A DNA stretch of 64,000 bases from an uncultured Clostridia bacterium (GTDB lineage Bacteria; Bacillota; Clostridia; TANB77; CAG-508): the NCBI GenBank assembly GCA_947631185.1, contig CANRKJ010000004.1, positions 1 to 64,000 of the forward strand, read 5' to 3'. This document shows positions 17,798 to 26,391 of the stretch, in pieces. The notes beneath the pieces were generated by a model that saw only the letters and a program-made list of their open reading frames with translations, searched no databases and was not told the origin of the DNA. How positions within the stretch are numbered: position 1 is the stretch's first letter; every line of letters starts with the position of its first letter. The translations under genes were made by a program, and so were the position numbers.

Positions 17798-18664
17798 TTA
17801 TTTTTTCTTCTCCCATCTACCATAAATTCCTGCTGGTAAAATCAAATTTGAATTAGTCATTGGTAATCCTATTTCACCAGATGAAATAACACCAGATTTT
17901 ACTTTAATTTTTAAAGCCAAAATATTTTCTAAAACCTTGGAAGAAATTCCAGTGGTATATGAGTTAATTAAAAAGAATAAAGGATTATCTGATAATATCT
18001 TCGAACATAATTCAACCAAATCTTCTATATTATTTTCAAATTGCCAAACTTCACCATTTTTACCTCTACCATATGAAGGAGGATCCATAATTATTGCATC
18101 ATAAGTATTTCCTCTTCTTATTTCTCTTTGAACAAATTTCATAACATCATCTATTATAAATCTAACCGGTTTTTTCTCTAATCCAGAACTTTGAACATTT
18201 TCTTTTGCCCAAGATACCATACCTTTAGAACTATCTACATGGCAAACAGAAGCACCGGCAGATAAACAAGCTACTGTTGCTCCACCAGTATATGCAAATA
18301 AATTTAAAACTTTTACTTCACTTTTTTCGTTTTTTATTTTATCTATCATCCAATCCCAATTAACTGCTTGTTCTGGAAATAGTCCCGTATGTTTAAATCC
18401 CATAGGTTTAATATTAAAAACTAAATTCTTATATTTTACTTTCCATGCTGATGGAAGTTTTTTATTATAATTCCATCCTCCACCTCCAGAACTACTTCTA
18501 TTATATATTGCATGTGCATATTTCCATTTTTCTGGATAAGACTTGTCTTTCCATATAATTTGAGGATCTGGTCTTACTAAATATATATCTCCCCATCTTT
18601 CTAATTTCTCTCCATTAGCCATATCTAATATTTCATAATCTTTCCAATTATTAGCTAAATTCAT
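17798..18664 (-). CDS. Class I SAM-dependent rRNA methyltransferase (RlmI/RlmK-like)
   Basis: The Rossmann methyltransferase core shows LNLFAYTGGATVA (SAM loop), HVDSSKG and the catalytic-site DPPSYGRG motif near residue 196, as in the RlmI/RlmKL branch. It lacks an N-terminal PUA domain, so it is the short form of 288 residues. It starts one base after ispH ends, so ispH, this gene and the pseudouridine synthase form an operon. The target nucleotide cannot be inferred. Confidence 0.85.
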   Translation of the reverse strand: MNLANNWKDYEILDMANGEKLERWGDIYLVRPDPQIIWKDKSYPEKWKYAHAIYNRSSSGGGGWNYNKKLPSAWKVKYKNLVFNIKPMGFKHTGLFPEQAVNWDWMIDKIKNEKSEVKVLNLFAYTGGATVACLSAGASVCHVDSSKGMVSWAKENVQSSGLEKKPVRFIIDDVMKFVQREIRRGNTYDAIIMDPPSYGRGKNGEVWQFENNIEDLVELCSKILSDNPLFFLINSYTTGISSKVLENILALKIKVKSGVISSGEIGLPMTNSNLILPAGIYGRWEKKK

Positions 18665-18665
18665 A

Positions 18666-19520
18666 TTACATCTCCATTAAATAATTTTCAACATCTTTTA
18701 TTATACTGTTTGGTGTAGAAGCACCTGCGACAATTCCAATTTTATTAGTACTATCAAATTCTACATTTTTTAAATCTTCTTTTGTTTGTATGTGATAAAC
18801 TTCTCTACAATTTTTATTAGATATCTCAACTAATTTTCTAGTATTTGCACTATTTTTCCCGCCAATCACTATAATTTTATCTACTTCTTTTGAAAGTTTT
18901 TCTGTTTCTATTTGTCTTTTCTCTGTTGCATCACATATAGTATTATCAATAATAACTTCAACTTCACAAAAATTATATTTAATTTCTTCTGATATTTGTT
19001 GAAACCTTTTTAAATTAAAAGTAGTTTGTGCTACAACATAAACTCTATTATATTTACTTTTTTCAAATTTTTTATAGGCATCTATTATTTCATCCTCATC
19101 AAAAATTACTATACTATCTTCTCCTGCAAAGTCTTTTGTAGCTATACTTTCAGGATGTTCTTTTTCTCCTACTATAATAATAAATGACTTTTCTCTTTCT
19201 TTTTTCACTTTGTCGTGTATAATTCTAACTTTTCCGCATGTTAAATCTATGGTGTTCAATTTTTTTTCTTCTGCAATTTTATATATTGATTCTTTAACCC
19301 CATGAGCTCTAAAAATAACAATACTATTGTCAGGTATTTCATATATATCATCTACTACTTTAACATTATTTTTTTCTAGTTCTTCAACCACTTGCTTATT
19401 ATGAACCAGCTCACCTAAACAATAAATATTTTTATAATTTTCAGATATTTCAAGAGCTTTATTAACAGCTCTTGAAACCCCAGGGCAAAATCCTGCTAAT
19501 TTTCCAACTATTACTTCCAT
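18666..19520 (-). CDS. ispH: 4-hydroxy-3-methylbut-2-enyl diphosphate reductase
   Basis: Last enzyme of the MEP isoprenoid pathway, a [4Fe-4S] protein making IPP and DMAPP. The three cluster cysteines are visible in AGFCPGVSRA, DLTCGKV and NTICDATEKRQ, with HGVKE and AGASTPNS also conserved. The ATG at 19520 has GAAGGAAGAG upstream. An alternative TTG would use up the RBS. In many Clostridia ispH is fused or adjacent to an S1-domain gene; here the S1 gene is 38 kb away. dxs is also in the window. Confidence 0.95.
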   Translation of the reverse strand: MEVIVGKLAGFCPGVSRAVNKALEISENYKNIYCLGELVHNKQVVEELEKNNVKVVDDIYEIPDNSIVIFRAHGVKESIYKIAEEKKLNTIDLTCGKVRIIHDKVKKEREKSFIIIVGEKEHPESIATKDFAGEDSIVIFDEDEIIDAYKKFEKSKYNRVYVVAQTTFNLKRFQQISEEIKYNFCEVEVIIDNTICDATEKRQIETEKLSKEVDKIIVIGGKNSANTRKLVEISNKNCREVYHIQTKEDLKNVEFDSTNKIGIVAGASTPNSIIKDVENYLMEM

Positions 19521-19536
19521 TTTCTCTTCCTTCAAA

Positions 19537-19644
19537 TTAAATTAAAAATAAAACTTCTATAAAATTATATAACAAAATCATTAAAATTGCAAAACATATT
19601 AATGTTGATAACATTAATACAATCAAAAACTTATATTTTCCCAT
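19537..19644 (-). CDS. Small single-helix membrane peptide (35 aa)
   Basis: A short reading frame starting at an ATG with a perfect TTGGAGG box 7-8 bases upstream. It encodes 35 residues that are almost entirely one hydrophobic helix after a short MGKYKF start. It ends 16 bases before ispH and is probably cotranscribed. The coding sequence also contains a perfect 10-bp hairpin (19597-19619), so it could instead be, or also serve as, a leader for ispH. I do not recognise the peptide. Confidence 0.6.
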   Translation of the reverse strand: MGKYKFLIVLMLSTLICFAILMILLYNFIEVLFLI

Positions 19645-19878
19645 AAAAAAACCTCCAATTACTCATTATAATTATATATATTCAGATTTGGACAAGTTTA
19701 TTACTATTTTTTATAATAATTTTTATATCTACACTGTATTTTAAAGAACAAAAACAAACATTTTTATTTAAAACACTTTAAAATCCACATATTTGTCTGT
19801 ATATGCAAATTTAGTAGAAATTTTCTGTGGAATGTTATATTATTGGAAAATTCTCCAAAATTCCTATATTATAAAATA

Positions 19879-19907
19879 TTGACTTTTGTCAAAAAAAAAT
19901 ATATTAT
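19879..19907 (+). promoter_or_regulatory. Sigma-A promoter of mscL
   Basis: TTGACT and TATTAT separated by exactly 17 bases, with the probable start of transcription about 30 bases before the mscL ATG. The remaining part of the divergent 300-base gap (19645-19878) shows no gene. Confidence 0.8.
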
Positions 19908-19943
19908 GTTACTATAAGTAAAATAATAAACGGAGGAACATTT

Positions 19944-20372
19944 ATGTTAAAAGGTTTTATTAAAGAATTTAAAGAATTCGCATTACAAGGTAATGTATTT
20001 GATTTGGCTGTTGGTGTTTTAATAGGTGGAGCATTTCAAGGATTAGTTACTTCTCTAACTAATAATATTATATCTCCAATCCTAGGAATTTTTGGAGAAT
20101 TGGATTTTTCTGAATTAGTTCTTTCTATTGGAAATTTAAATTTAAAATATTGAGCATTTTTAACAGATATTATAAATTTTTTAATTATGGCTTTTATAAT
20201 ATTCCTACTTATGAAAGGAATTAACAAACTAAATTCTGTTGGTAAAAAAGAAGAAAAAAAAGAAGAAGTTGCTACTACAAAAAAATGTCCATATTGTTTA
20301 AGTGTTATTGACATAAAAGCAACTAGATGCCCACATTGTACATCAGATATAAATCTCCAAGAAATAAAATAA
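19944..20372 (+). CDS. mscL: Large-conductance mechanosensitive channel with an in-frame TGA
   Basis: Membrane channel that opens under osmotic downshock. The start with CGGAGGAAC is good, and the N-terminal half ([20 protein letters not shown]) and second helix ([19 protein letters not shown]) are typical. A C-terminal zinc-ribbon extension, [20 protein letters not shown], is common in Bacillota MscL. Codon 70 (20151-20153) is TGA where relatives have glycine (KYGAFLT); a single G-to-T change of GGA explains it. The frame stays open on both sides, giving 142 residues. Either a nonsense mutation, an assembly error or readthrough. UGA is a normal stop in neighbouring genes. Confidence 0.82.
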
Positions 20373-20450
20373 CAAAAGCAAACTTTTTTAATATTAAAAT
20401 ACTAAATTTATTACAAAGTTCAAGCACATTGTTTGTCAGTAAAAAATATA

Positions 20451-20481
20451 AAAAATGGCTTTATTATTAAAAGCCATTTTT
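20451..20481. terminator. Shared convergent terminator
   Basis: Perfect 12-bp stem AAAAATGGCTTT with a 7-base loop lies between convergent mscL and the unknown 779-residue gene. A/T tracts on both sides let it serve both strands. Confidence 0.88.
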
Positions 20482-22821
20482 TTATTCTATATTATTTTTT
20501 ATATCTACATTATATTCATAAACAAAAATATCTTTAGTTTTTGGAAATATTAAATTGTTACTTTCTCTAAAATAATTATTCGTTCTAAATTTTGTTTTAT
20601 TTACAAGAGAAAAGTTTAATTTGCTATTATCTATTAATACATTCGAAGATAAATTCATTCCCTCTGGCAATGTTTGATTTATATTATCATAGTATACAAT
20701 ATTAGTATAATATATAATTGGAATATTTTCTTTTAAATTCAATTTTATTAAATTTAAAGCTCCATCTCCTCTATCTTCATATTCTTCTAATTCTTTTTCT
20801 ATATTTATATTATATATTTCAAAATCATTTTCCTTTATTGAATCATCTATAGTAACCAATTTATACACACTCATATTATATTCAGATTTAATTTTTGGAA
20901 TAGCACCTTCTATATAATTTATTATACTATGAAGCTTTTCTGTAAAATCATAAATATCAATTTTTTTATTTATATTTAATATTTTATATTTATTTCTTTC
21001 ATTTTCTCGATGACTTTTATTTCCTATATATTTTATTTTACTGCTAACATCATCTACATTACCAAAAATATCAAAATTATCTTCATCAATATATAATCTA
21101 TTAGTGTCGAATTCTTCTCTTAAATCATCTAATAAAATATTAATAGAATCTTGATCCATTTTTCCATTTCTTAACATATTTAAAACAGGTAATACCTTAC
21201 TATTAGCTACACATATGCTATCCAACTCTTCTTTTGATAATTTTTTTCTTTGAATTCTATCTACTTTTTCTCCGAGTTCATCAAAATCACTTTCAATATC
21301 AAAAGTTTTTGATATTTTTTTTGATGTTTGACTTTCTTCTTCATTTCCAATTTCTAGTGCAAGGTTCTCATCTTTATTTGCAAATTTCCAAAAACCAAAA
21401 ATACTTTTTTTGTGTTTGTCTATTTCATCAATATATAACTTTGCATTATCAACTTTTTTTGAAATATTTTTTACTTTATTTTTCATCGCTTTAATATCTT
21501 GTTCTATATTTTTAAAATATTTTTCACCTTTTTCATATAAACTATAAATCGTAATCAAATCTTCTATAGTTTTTAAATCTTTATCTGCTAAAAATTCTTT
21601 TTGAGATTCTAAATCTATTTTATCATTTTCACTATTATCCTTTTCTAATGCAGTTATACCATTATCTTTTTCCTTTTTAATCTTCTTTCCTGTGGATCTG
21701 AAAAAATATTTCATTTTTCCAAAAAAAGTTTTCCTATATTCTAAATATGTCGAAATCTCTTTTTGTAATAACAGGTATTCTTCTTCTAACTTTTTTTCTT
21801 TTTCCTTTAATTCTTTTAATTCTTTTTCTAAATTACCTTTATTTTCATTTTGAGCTTTTATTTCTTCTTCTGCAATCATATATTGATTTTTTATAAATTC
21901 GGTTAAATTATCATAAGATATTTTAATTTTACCATAATAAAGTTCTAGCCCATTCTTACTATCAATTTTAGTTTTAAATTCAAAAACATCTTTAATCTCA
22001 GTTTGTAAAATGAATAGTGCTTTTAATAATTTATAAAATTTTATTGATTCTTCATAATTTGACAATTTTATTTTGTATGTACTTTTTACTTGATCATAAA
22101 CAAAAGTATCTCCCACTATTTGAAGACTCAATTTATTTTTTTTATCAAAAACCTCATAAACAGAAGCCCATTTTTTTGTAAATAACCATAAAAAATTTTC
22201 TAAATCCGCTATTTCGCTTCTTGTTAAATATCTTTCAGAATAATTTATATAATTGATTGGTACATATATTTTTGGGACATCTAATTGATTAGAATTATAA
22301 TATTCCAATTTCTTTTTTAACAAATAAAAGAATTCAGCATATGTTTCTTCTTTTGTACATACCAACATAAAATACCTTTCTGTATTATCAGAATAATATA
22401 TTTGCCATAAATGATCTTTATTATATTTAACTCTAAATGGTTCAGAATGTTTATTCATTTCGTTCTGAATTACATTTATTGTTTCAACTTCTGCAATTGA
22501 AAAATTATTTAACAATTTTAAAAATGTTGTATACCTTTCTAAATCTTCTTCTGAATTACCTGGATTTAAATATTGTTTTAATGGTAATGACTTAGTATAC
22601 TTTTCGCTAACAGGATCTCCCCTTAAACAAGGAGTGAGTAAAATCTCAATTTGATCTATTGGAACAAATTTAAATATTCTATGAGCTTTATCATTATTTA
22701 ATCTAGATGTGGCAAATCTTAGAGGAATATAATTTAAAATTTTTTCTGGAATATTATCTAAATCTAAATTTAGATATTTTAATTTTTCTTTTAATTCATC
22801 TTTTTGATCAGATTTTTCCAA
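20482..22821 (-). CDS. 779-residue charged protein with coiled coils, unknown
   Basis: I do not recognise this protein. Roughly residues 1-310 look globular, with many aromatic residues. Residues 315-355 and 400-465 are strong coiled coils rich in Lys and Glu, separated by a basic aromatic segment (YRKTFFGKMKYFFRSTGKK), which could touch a membrane. The C-terminal 250 residues look globular again. No transmembrane helix, P-loop or secretion signal is visible. The start is TTG preceded by GAGGAGGAG, a very strong RBS, and no ATG fits better. It ends at a terminator shared with mscL and has its own region upstream. Confidence 0.7.
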   Translation of the reverse strand: MEKSDQKDELKEKLKYLNLDLDNIPEKILNYIPLRFATSRLNNDKAHRIFKFVPIDQIEILLTPCLRGDPVSEKYTKSLPLKQYLNPGNSEEDLERYTTFLKLLNNFSIAEVETINVIQNEMNKHSEPFRVKYNKDHLWQIYYSDNTERYFMLVCTKEETYAEFFYLLKKKLEYYNSNQLDVPKIYVPINYINYSERYLTRSEIADLENFLWLFTKKWASVYEVFDKKNKLSLQIVGDTFVYDQVKSTYKIKLSNYEESIKFYKLLKALFILQTEIKDVFEFKTKIDSKNGLELYYGKIKISYDNLTEFIKNQYMIAEEEIKAQNENKGNLEKELKELKEKEKKLEEEYLLLQKEISTYLEYRKTFFGKMKYFFRSTGKKIKKEKDNGITALEKDNSENDKIDLESQKEFLADKDLKTIEDLITIYSLYEKGEKYFKNIEQDIKAMKNKVKNISKKVDNAKLYIDEIDKHKKSIFGFWKFANKDENLALEIGNEEESQTSKKISKTFDIESDFDELGEKVDRIQRKKLSKEELDSICVANSKVLPVLNMLRNGKMDQDSINILLDDLREEFDTNRLYIDEDNFDIFGNVDDVSSKIKYIGNKSHRENERNKYKILNINKKIDIYDFTEKLHSIINYIEGAIPKIKSEYNMSVYKLVTIDDSIKENDFEIYNINIEKELEEYEDRGDGALNLIKLNLKENIPIIYYTNIVYYDNINQTLPEGMNLSSNVLIDNSKLNFSLVNKTKFRTNNYFRESNNLIFPKTKDIFVYEYNVDIKNNIE

Positions 22822-22889
22822 TCTCTCTCCTCCTCGTTAAAATTTTAGATAGTATATCATAAGAATATTTTTTATTAATTTTTATAAAA

Positions 22890-23888
22890 TTAATATTTAA
22901 AAATACTTAAATCAACATCCTCTTTTATAACATGTTCAACACCATTTTCAGTAAATTGCCATCCTATCATTTTATTTATTAACTCCATATTTGATACAGC
23001 AGGTTGTGATGTTTTGTCATACCAATAATCAGGTATAAAATCCTCTTCTGGATAATATGCAAGCCAAAATTTAGTATCTAAATAATATAGATATTTGTTA
23101 CATGTATTAGCATTACTATATATAATTGATTTATACCCTTTTTTATTTATTTTTTCTATCAAATTTGCAACTAATTTTGCTCTTGTTTCCCAAATATTAT
23201 CACATCTTCCTTTTCCTTCATGTTCTTCTATATCAAGTGCTACAGGCAAAGTACATAAATTTGAAGAGTTTTTTTTCATAAAATTATCTATATATTCCAC
23301 CTCTGAAATAATTTCAACATTTGTTAATGACTCATCTAAAAAATAATATCCATATTGTATTCCTAAATATTCACAAGCATTTTTAAATTCTCGATATTTT
23401 TCATCTGTATAAAAATTTCCTTCTTTACCATAGCCTCTACCACCAGCTCTAATATATACATAAGAAATATTATATCTAACCAAAAATGATTCAATATCTT
23501 TTTTACTATTGAATGTATTTTTAAAATTATGACTTGAAAAATCAGCTACTATTGTTTTATCAGAAATTTCTTTATCAAAATAGTCAACATAGTTTGATAA
23601 AATATAACCATTTTCTTTTTCCAATTTTACCTTATACCATTCCATATTATCTTTAATAAAAGTTTTTAATATTTTTACTTCAGTATTAGGCTCTATCTCT
23701 AATTTTATTTTTTTTTCGTTTAAAGTAGGCTTTGAATAAAGTTTAACTTTTTCTTCTGTAACTATTGCATTTATACCCTTACAGTCTTTTGAACTCAAAA
23801 TAGAACATATTATTAAAAATACAACTAGTACACCAATTACAATACAAATTGCAACCTTTTTTTTATTAATTATATTTAATTTTTCCAT
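22890..23888 (-). CDS. GH25 lysozyme-like enzyme with SH3-type domain, membrane-anchored
   Basis: An N-terminal helix (about residues 12-32) anchors the protein outside the membrane. An SH3b-like domain follows (KVKLYSKPTLNE to GYILSNYVDYF), then a GH25 muramidase barrel. The catalytic DxE appears in ALDIEEHEG, and VADFSSHN replaces the usual GIDVSxxQG opening, so this is a divergent member. It probably cuts peptidoglycan. RBS CAGAGG. It sits 19 bases behind the lipid kinase gene. A second GH25 protein with LysM repeats is encoded at 55712-56935. Confidence 0.82.
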   Translation of the reverse strand: MEKLNIINKKKVAICIVIGVLVVFLIICSILSSKDCKGINAIVTEEKVKLYSKPTLNEKKIKLEIEPNTEVKILKTFIKDNMEWYKVKLEKENGYILSNYVDYFDKEISDKTIVADFSSHNFKNTFNSKKDIESFLVRYNISYVYIRAGGRGYGKEGNFYTDEKYREFKNACEYLGIQYGYYFLDESLTNVEIISEVEYIDNFMKKNSSNLCTLPVALDIEEHEGKGRCDNIWETRAKLVANLIEKINKKGYKSIIYSNANTCNKYLYYLDTKFWLAYYPEEDFIPDYWYDKTSQPAVSNMELINKMIGWQFTENGVEHVIKEDVDLSIFKY

Positions 23889-23907
23889 ATTCCTCTGCTT
23901 TCCATTA

Positions 23908-24798
23908 TTACAAAACTAAAAATTCCATATTTTTAGTTTTATTACCGATTTCAACAATTTTATAACATCCAGCATCTTCTCCATCTATAGTCCATTCAAT
24001 TAATTTTTCTGAAGAAATTTTTAATTTTTTCTCTTGAGTATAAAAAATATTTTTATTATTTGTATAATCCTTAAATAAAATTGACTTAAATATTTTTAAA
24101 TAATCAGTAAAATTTTCTGGTTTTTTTATTAAAATAACTTCAAACTTTCCATCATTTAAACTAAAATCCTCTGCATCAAACCATTTAATTCCTCCTATAT
24201 ATGAAGAATTTGAAATAGCTCCATATATAAAATTATCTTCCAGAATTTTACCATCTTCAAATTCAATATGTAATCTATAAGGCCTAATTTTTCTAAATTG
24301 TTTTATACTTGAAATTAGATAAGCAAACCAACCCAATTTACGTTTTAAAGATTTTTTGGTTTTATAAGCCACTTCTGTAAACGCACCAAAAGCAACTACA
24401 TAATTAAAGTATTTTCCATTAAAAATTCCTGTATCTGTTTTTAAAGCCTTAGTATTTATTAGATTTCGTGCAAACAATACACTCCTTTTAGGAATTCCCA
24501 AAGTCCTAGCAAAATCATTTGTAGTTCCAATAGGTATAAAACCTATAGAAACACGATTTCTTAACTTTGTTAGTCCTGTTATTGCTTGATTTAATGTTCC
24601 ATCTCCACCACATACAATAAGTAAATCATATTCTTTTCTATAATCAGCTATAATTTTATCTGCTCCATAATCTTTTTTGGTATATTTTATAGTAACATCA
24701 AATTCATTATATTTAAGTTCTTCTATTATATAAGCTAATTTTTTATTAAAATTAGCCCTACCAGATTCTAAATTAACTATCATCAAAGTATTATACAA
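23908..24798 (-). CDS. Diacylglycerol kinase-family lipid kinase
   Basis: Cytosolic lipid kinase of the DagK/YegS family, probably recycling diacylglycerol to phosphatidic acid. The nucleotide-binding GGDGTLNQAITGL near residue 64 and PIGTTNDFARTLGIP are diagnostic. The C-terminal ends with EWTIDGEDAG, also typical. The TTG at 24798 follows GAGGG at good spacing and yields the expected LMIVNLESG start, so I keep it. Length 296 is normal. Confidence 0.88.
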   Translation of the reverse strand: MYNTLMIVNLESGRANFNKKLAYIIEELKYNEFDVTIKYTKKDYGADKIIADYRKEYDLLIVCGGDGTLNQAITGLTKLRNRVSIGFIPIGTTNDFARTLGIPKRSVLFARNLINTKALKTDTGIFNGKYFNYVVAFGAFTEVAYKTKKSLKRKLGWFAYLISSIKQFRKIRPYRLHIEFEDGKILEDNFIYGAISNSSYIGGIKWFDAEDFSLNDGKFEVILIKKPENFTDYLKIFKSILFKDYTNNKNIFYTQEKKLKISSEKLIEWTIDGEDAGCYKIVEIGNKTKNMEFLVL

Positions 24799-24910
24799 TT
24801 TTTTTCCCTCTTTTTCATATAACTTTTAATACCTAACGCTTTTATATATTACCATAAAGAGATATCGTTTTCAAGTAAGATTATAAAAAAAGAACAATAA
24901 AAATCATAAA

Positions 24911-24940
24911 AAAAAACAGTTCAGTTAAGAACTATTTTTT
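24911..24940 (-). terminator. Terminator of rpmE
   Basis: Short AGTTC/GAACT stem flanked by A- and T-runs, 8 bases after the rpmE stop. Confidence 0.65.
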
Positions 24941-24947
24941 TATCTCT

Positions 24948-25148
24948 CTATGCTAAATTATATTTTTTCTTAAATTTATCAGCTCTACCACCAGTTGTAT
25001 TTTGTTTTAAACTTCCAGTCCAAAATGGATGGCATTTAGAACAAACATCTACTTTCATCTCTGATTTTGTTGAATTTGTTTCTATAACATTTCCACATGC
25101 ACATATTATTTTAGCCTCTGTATAATTTGGATGTATTCCTTCTTTCAT
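24948..25148 (-). CDS. rpmE: 50S ribosomal protein L31
   Basis: Zinc-type L31 of 66 residues. The cysteine pairs CACG and [10 protein letters not shown] and the [16 protein letters not shown] ending are characteristic. Start at the ATG at 25148, with AGAGG eight bases upstream; the GTG three codons earlier overlaps the RBS. The cysteine-containing form is expected when zinc is plentiful. Confidence 0.95.
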   Translation of the reverse strand: MKEGIHPNYTEAKIICACGNVIETNSTKSEMKVDVCSKCHPFWTGSLKQNTTGGRADKFKKKYNLA

Positions 25149-25235
25149 GTATTTCACCTCTTTCTTCGTTTACTAAACAATCTTTTATATAATAACATAC
25201 AATTTTCTAATTTGCAATACTATTTTAATAAAATA

Positions 25236-25736
25236 TTAATTTGTAAGTTCATTATATATTTCATCAAAATCTTCAAAATTATCTTGTATATTGTATTCTT
25301 CAACCTCTACTTCTAGCTCATTACTATTGTTAACTGTGCTCTCAGAATCATTTTCATCATAAACATCTTCATCATTATATTCTTCATCACTTGAATACAT
25401 TTCTTCATTTTCAGATTCATCAACTTCTTCAGAATCTTCATTTAATTCTGTTTCTTCACTATTATTTACATCATCAACATCATTATCTATTATATCATCT
25501 TTTGAATTATTTTCTTCACTTTTATCTTCATTTTTTTCAGAAGATGTTGTATTTGATGTAGTTGAATCTTTTTTTTCTTCTTCATTTTTAAAAATATCTG
25601 AAAGGCTGTCTCCACCAACTACACTATTCAATTGAGTATCTAAACTATATCTTCTAATCAATTTAGAAGTTAAATTAAATAATATAGCAATTACACAAAT
25701 TGCAAGCAATATTGTTTTCCAGAATTTTGCTAACAA
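25236..25736 (-). CDS. Single-helix protein with long acidic tail, unknown
   Basis: Starts at a TTG with AAAGGTGGG upstream. One N-terminal transmembrane helix (residues 5-25) is followed by about 120 residues almost made of Asp, Glu, Ser and Asn, so the tail should be disordered and highly negative. Its N-terminus does not carry a cleavage motif that I can see. It lies between rpmF and rpmE on the same strand. I do not recognise a family; a surface or ion-binding role is only a guess. Confidence 0.68.
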   Translation of the reverse strand: MLAKFWKTILLAICVIAILFNLTSKLIRRYSLDTQLNSVVGGDSLSDIFKNEEEKKDSTTSNTTSSEKNEDKSEENNSKDDIIDNDVDDVNNSEETELNEDSEEVDESENEEMYSSDEEYNDEDVYDENDSESTVNNSNELEVEVEEYNIQDNFEDFDEIYNELTN

Positions 25737-25904
25737 TTAAAATCCCACCTTTCTTACATTTTAATTATACAATAAATACAAAATTTGTCAAGTTATTTTA
25801 CCTGTTCCAATATATCTACTTTATATATTTTAATCTTAATAAATTGTATGTATCTTTATTGAATTTCAAATATTTTATATATTTACTACAGTAAAATTAT
25901 AAAA

Positions 25905-25949
25905 AGACGTTTCTTTTAATAATTTATAAATATACTAAAAGGAACGTCT
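25905..25949 (-). terminator. Terminator of rpmF
   Basis: 14-bp stem (AGACGTTTCTTTTA arms with one mismatch) and a 17-base loop, 13 bases after the rpmF stop, followed by a T-run on the minus strand. Confidence 0.85.
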
Positions 25950-25962
25950 CTCTATTATTATA

Positions 25963-26148
25963 TTACTCTTCAACTTTTTTTGCTATAACCTCTTTGCCAT
26001 TATAATAACCACAATTAGAACATACAGTATGTTGTCTAATAGGTTCATGACATTTAGGACATACTGATAAATTTTCAGCTTCTATTTTCCATGTTGATCT
26101 TTTTAAACCTGTTCTAGCTTTTGACCATCTTCTTTTTGGTTGTGCCAT
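25963..26148 (-). CDS. rpmF: 50S ribosomal protein L32
   Basis: 61 residues with the L32 opening MAQPKRRWSKARTG and a four-cysteine zinc knuckle (CPKCHEPI and CSNCGYYNG). Its usual upstream partner (DUF177/YceD) is absent; the gene has its own promoter. Confidence 0.96.
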   Translation of the reverse strand: MAQPKRRWSKARTGLKRSTWKIEAENLSVCPKCHEPIRQHTVCSNCGYYNGKEVIAKKVEE

Positions 26149-26215
26149 CTTAATTCCCTCCCTTATGCTTGATTTTTATATATCAATATTTATTATTTTT
26201 TAAAGTTACTTAAAT

Positions 26216-26244
26216 AGTATACATTCATTTTTTTTATTTGTCAA
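26216..26244 (-). promoter_or_regulatory. Sigma-A promoter of rpmF
   Basis: On the minus strand TTGACA and TATACT are separated by 17 bases, an almost perfect consensus, about 65 bases upstream of the rpmF ATG. The rest of the 26149-26391 gap holds nothing recognisable. Confidence 0.88.
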
Positions 26245-26391
26245 TAGATGTTTTTCTATTTTACTATAAATAATTATCTTTTTTCGGTTTGAAATTTAGT
26301 TTTTTAGTATATCTTCACAATTTAAACAAAAAAATTATATAATTTTTCTCATCTTCAGTAATCTCTCTTTTTTTCTCTTGAATAGAATAAT

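Noticed and set aside
19944..20372. UGA reassigned to glycine (as in some candidate phyla)
   Set aside because: nadD, dxs and the cation exchanger end with TGA at their expected C-termini, and no other conserved gene here contains an in-frame TGA.
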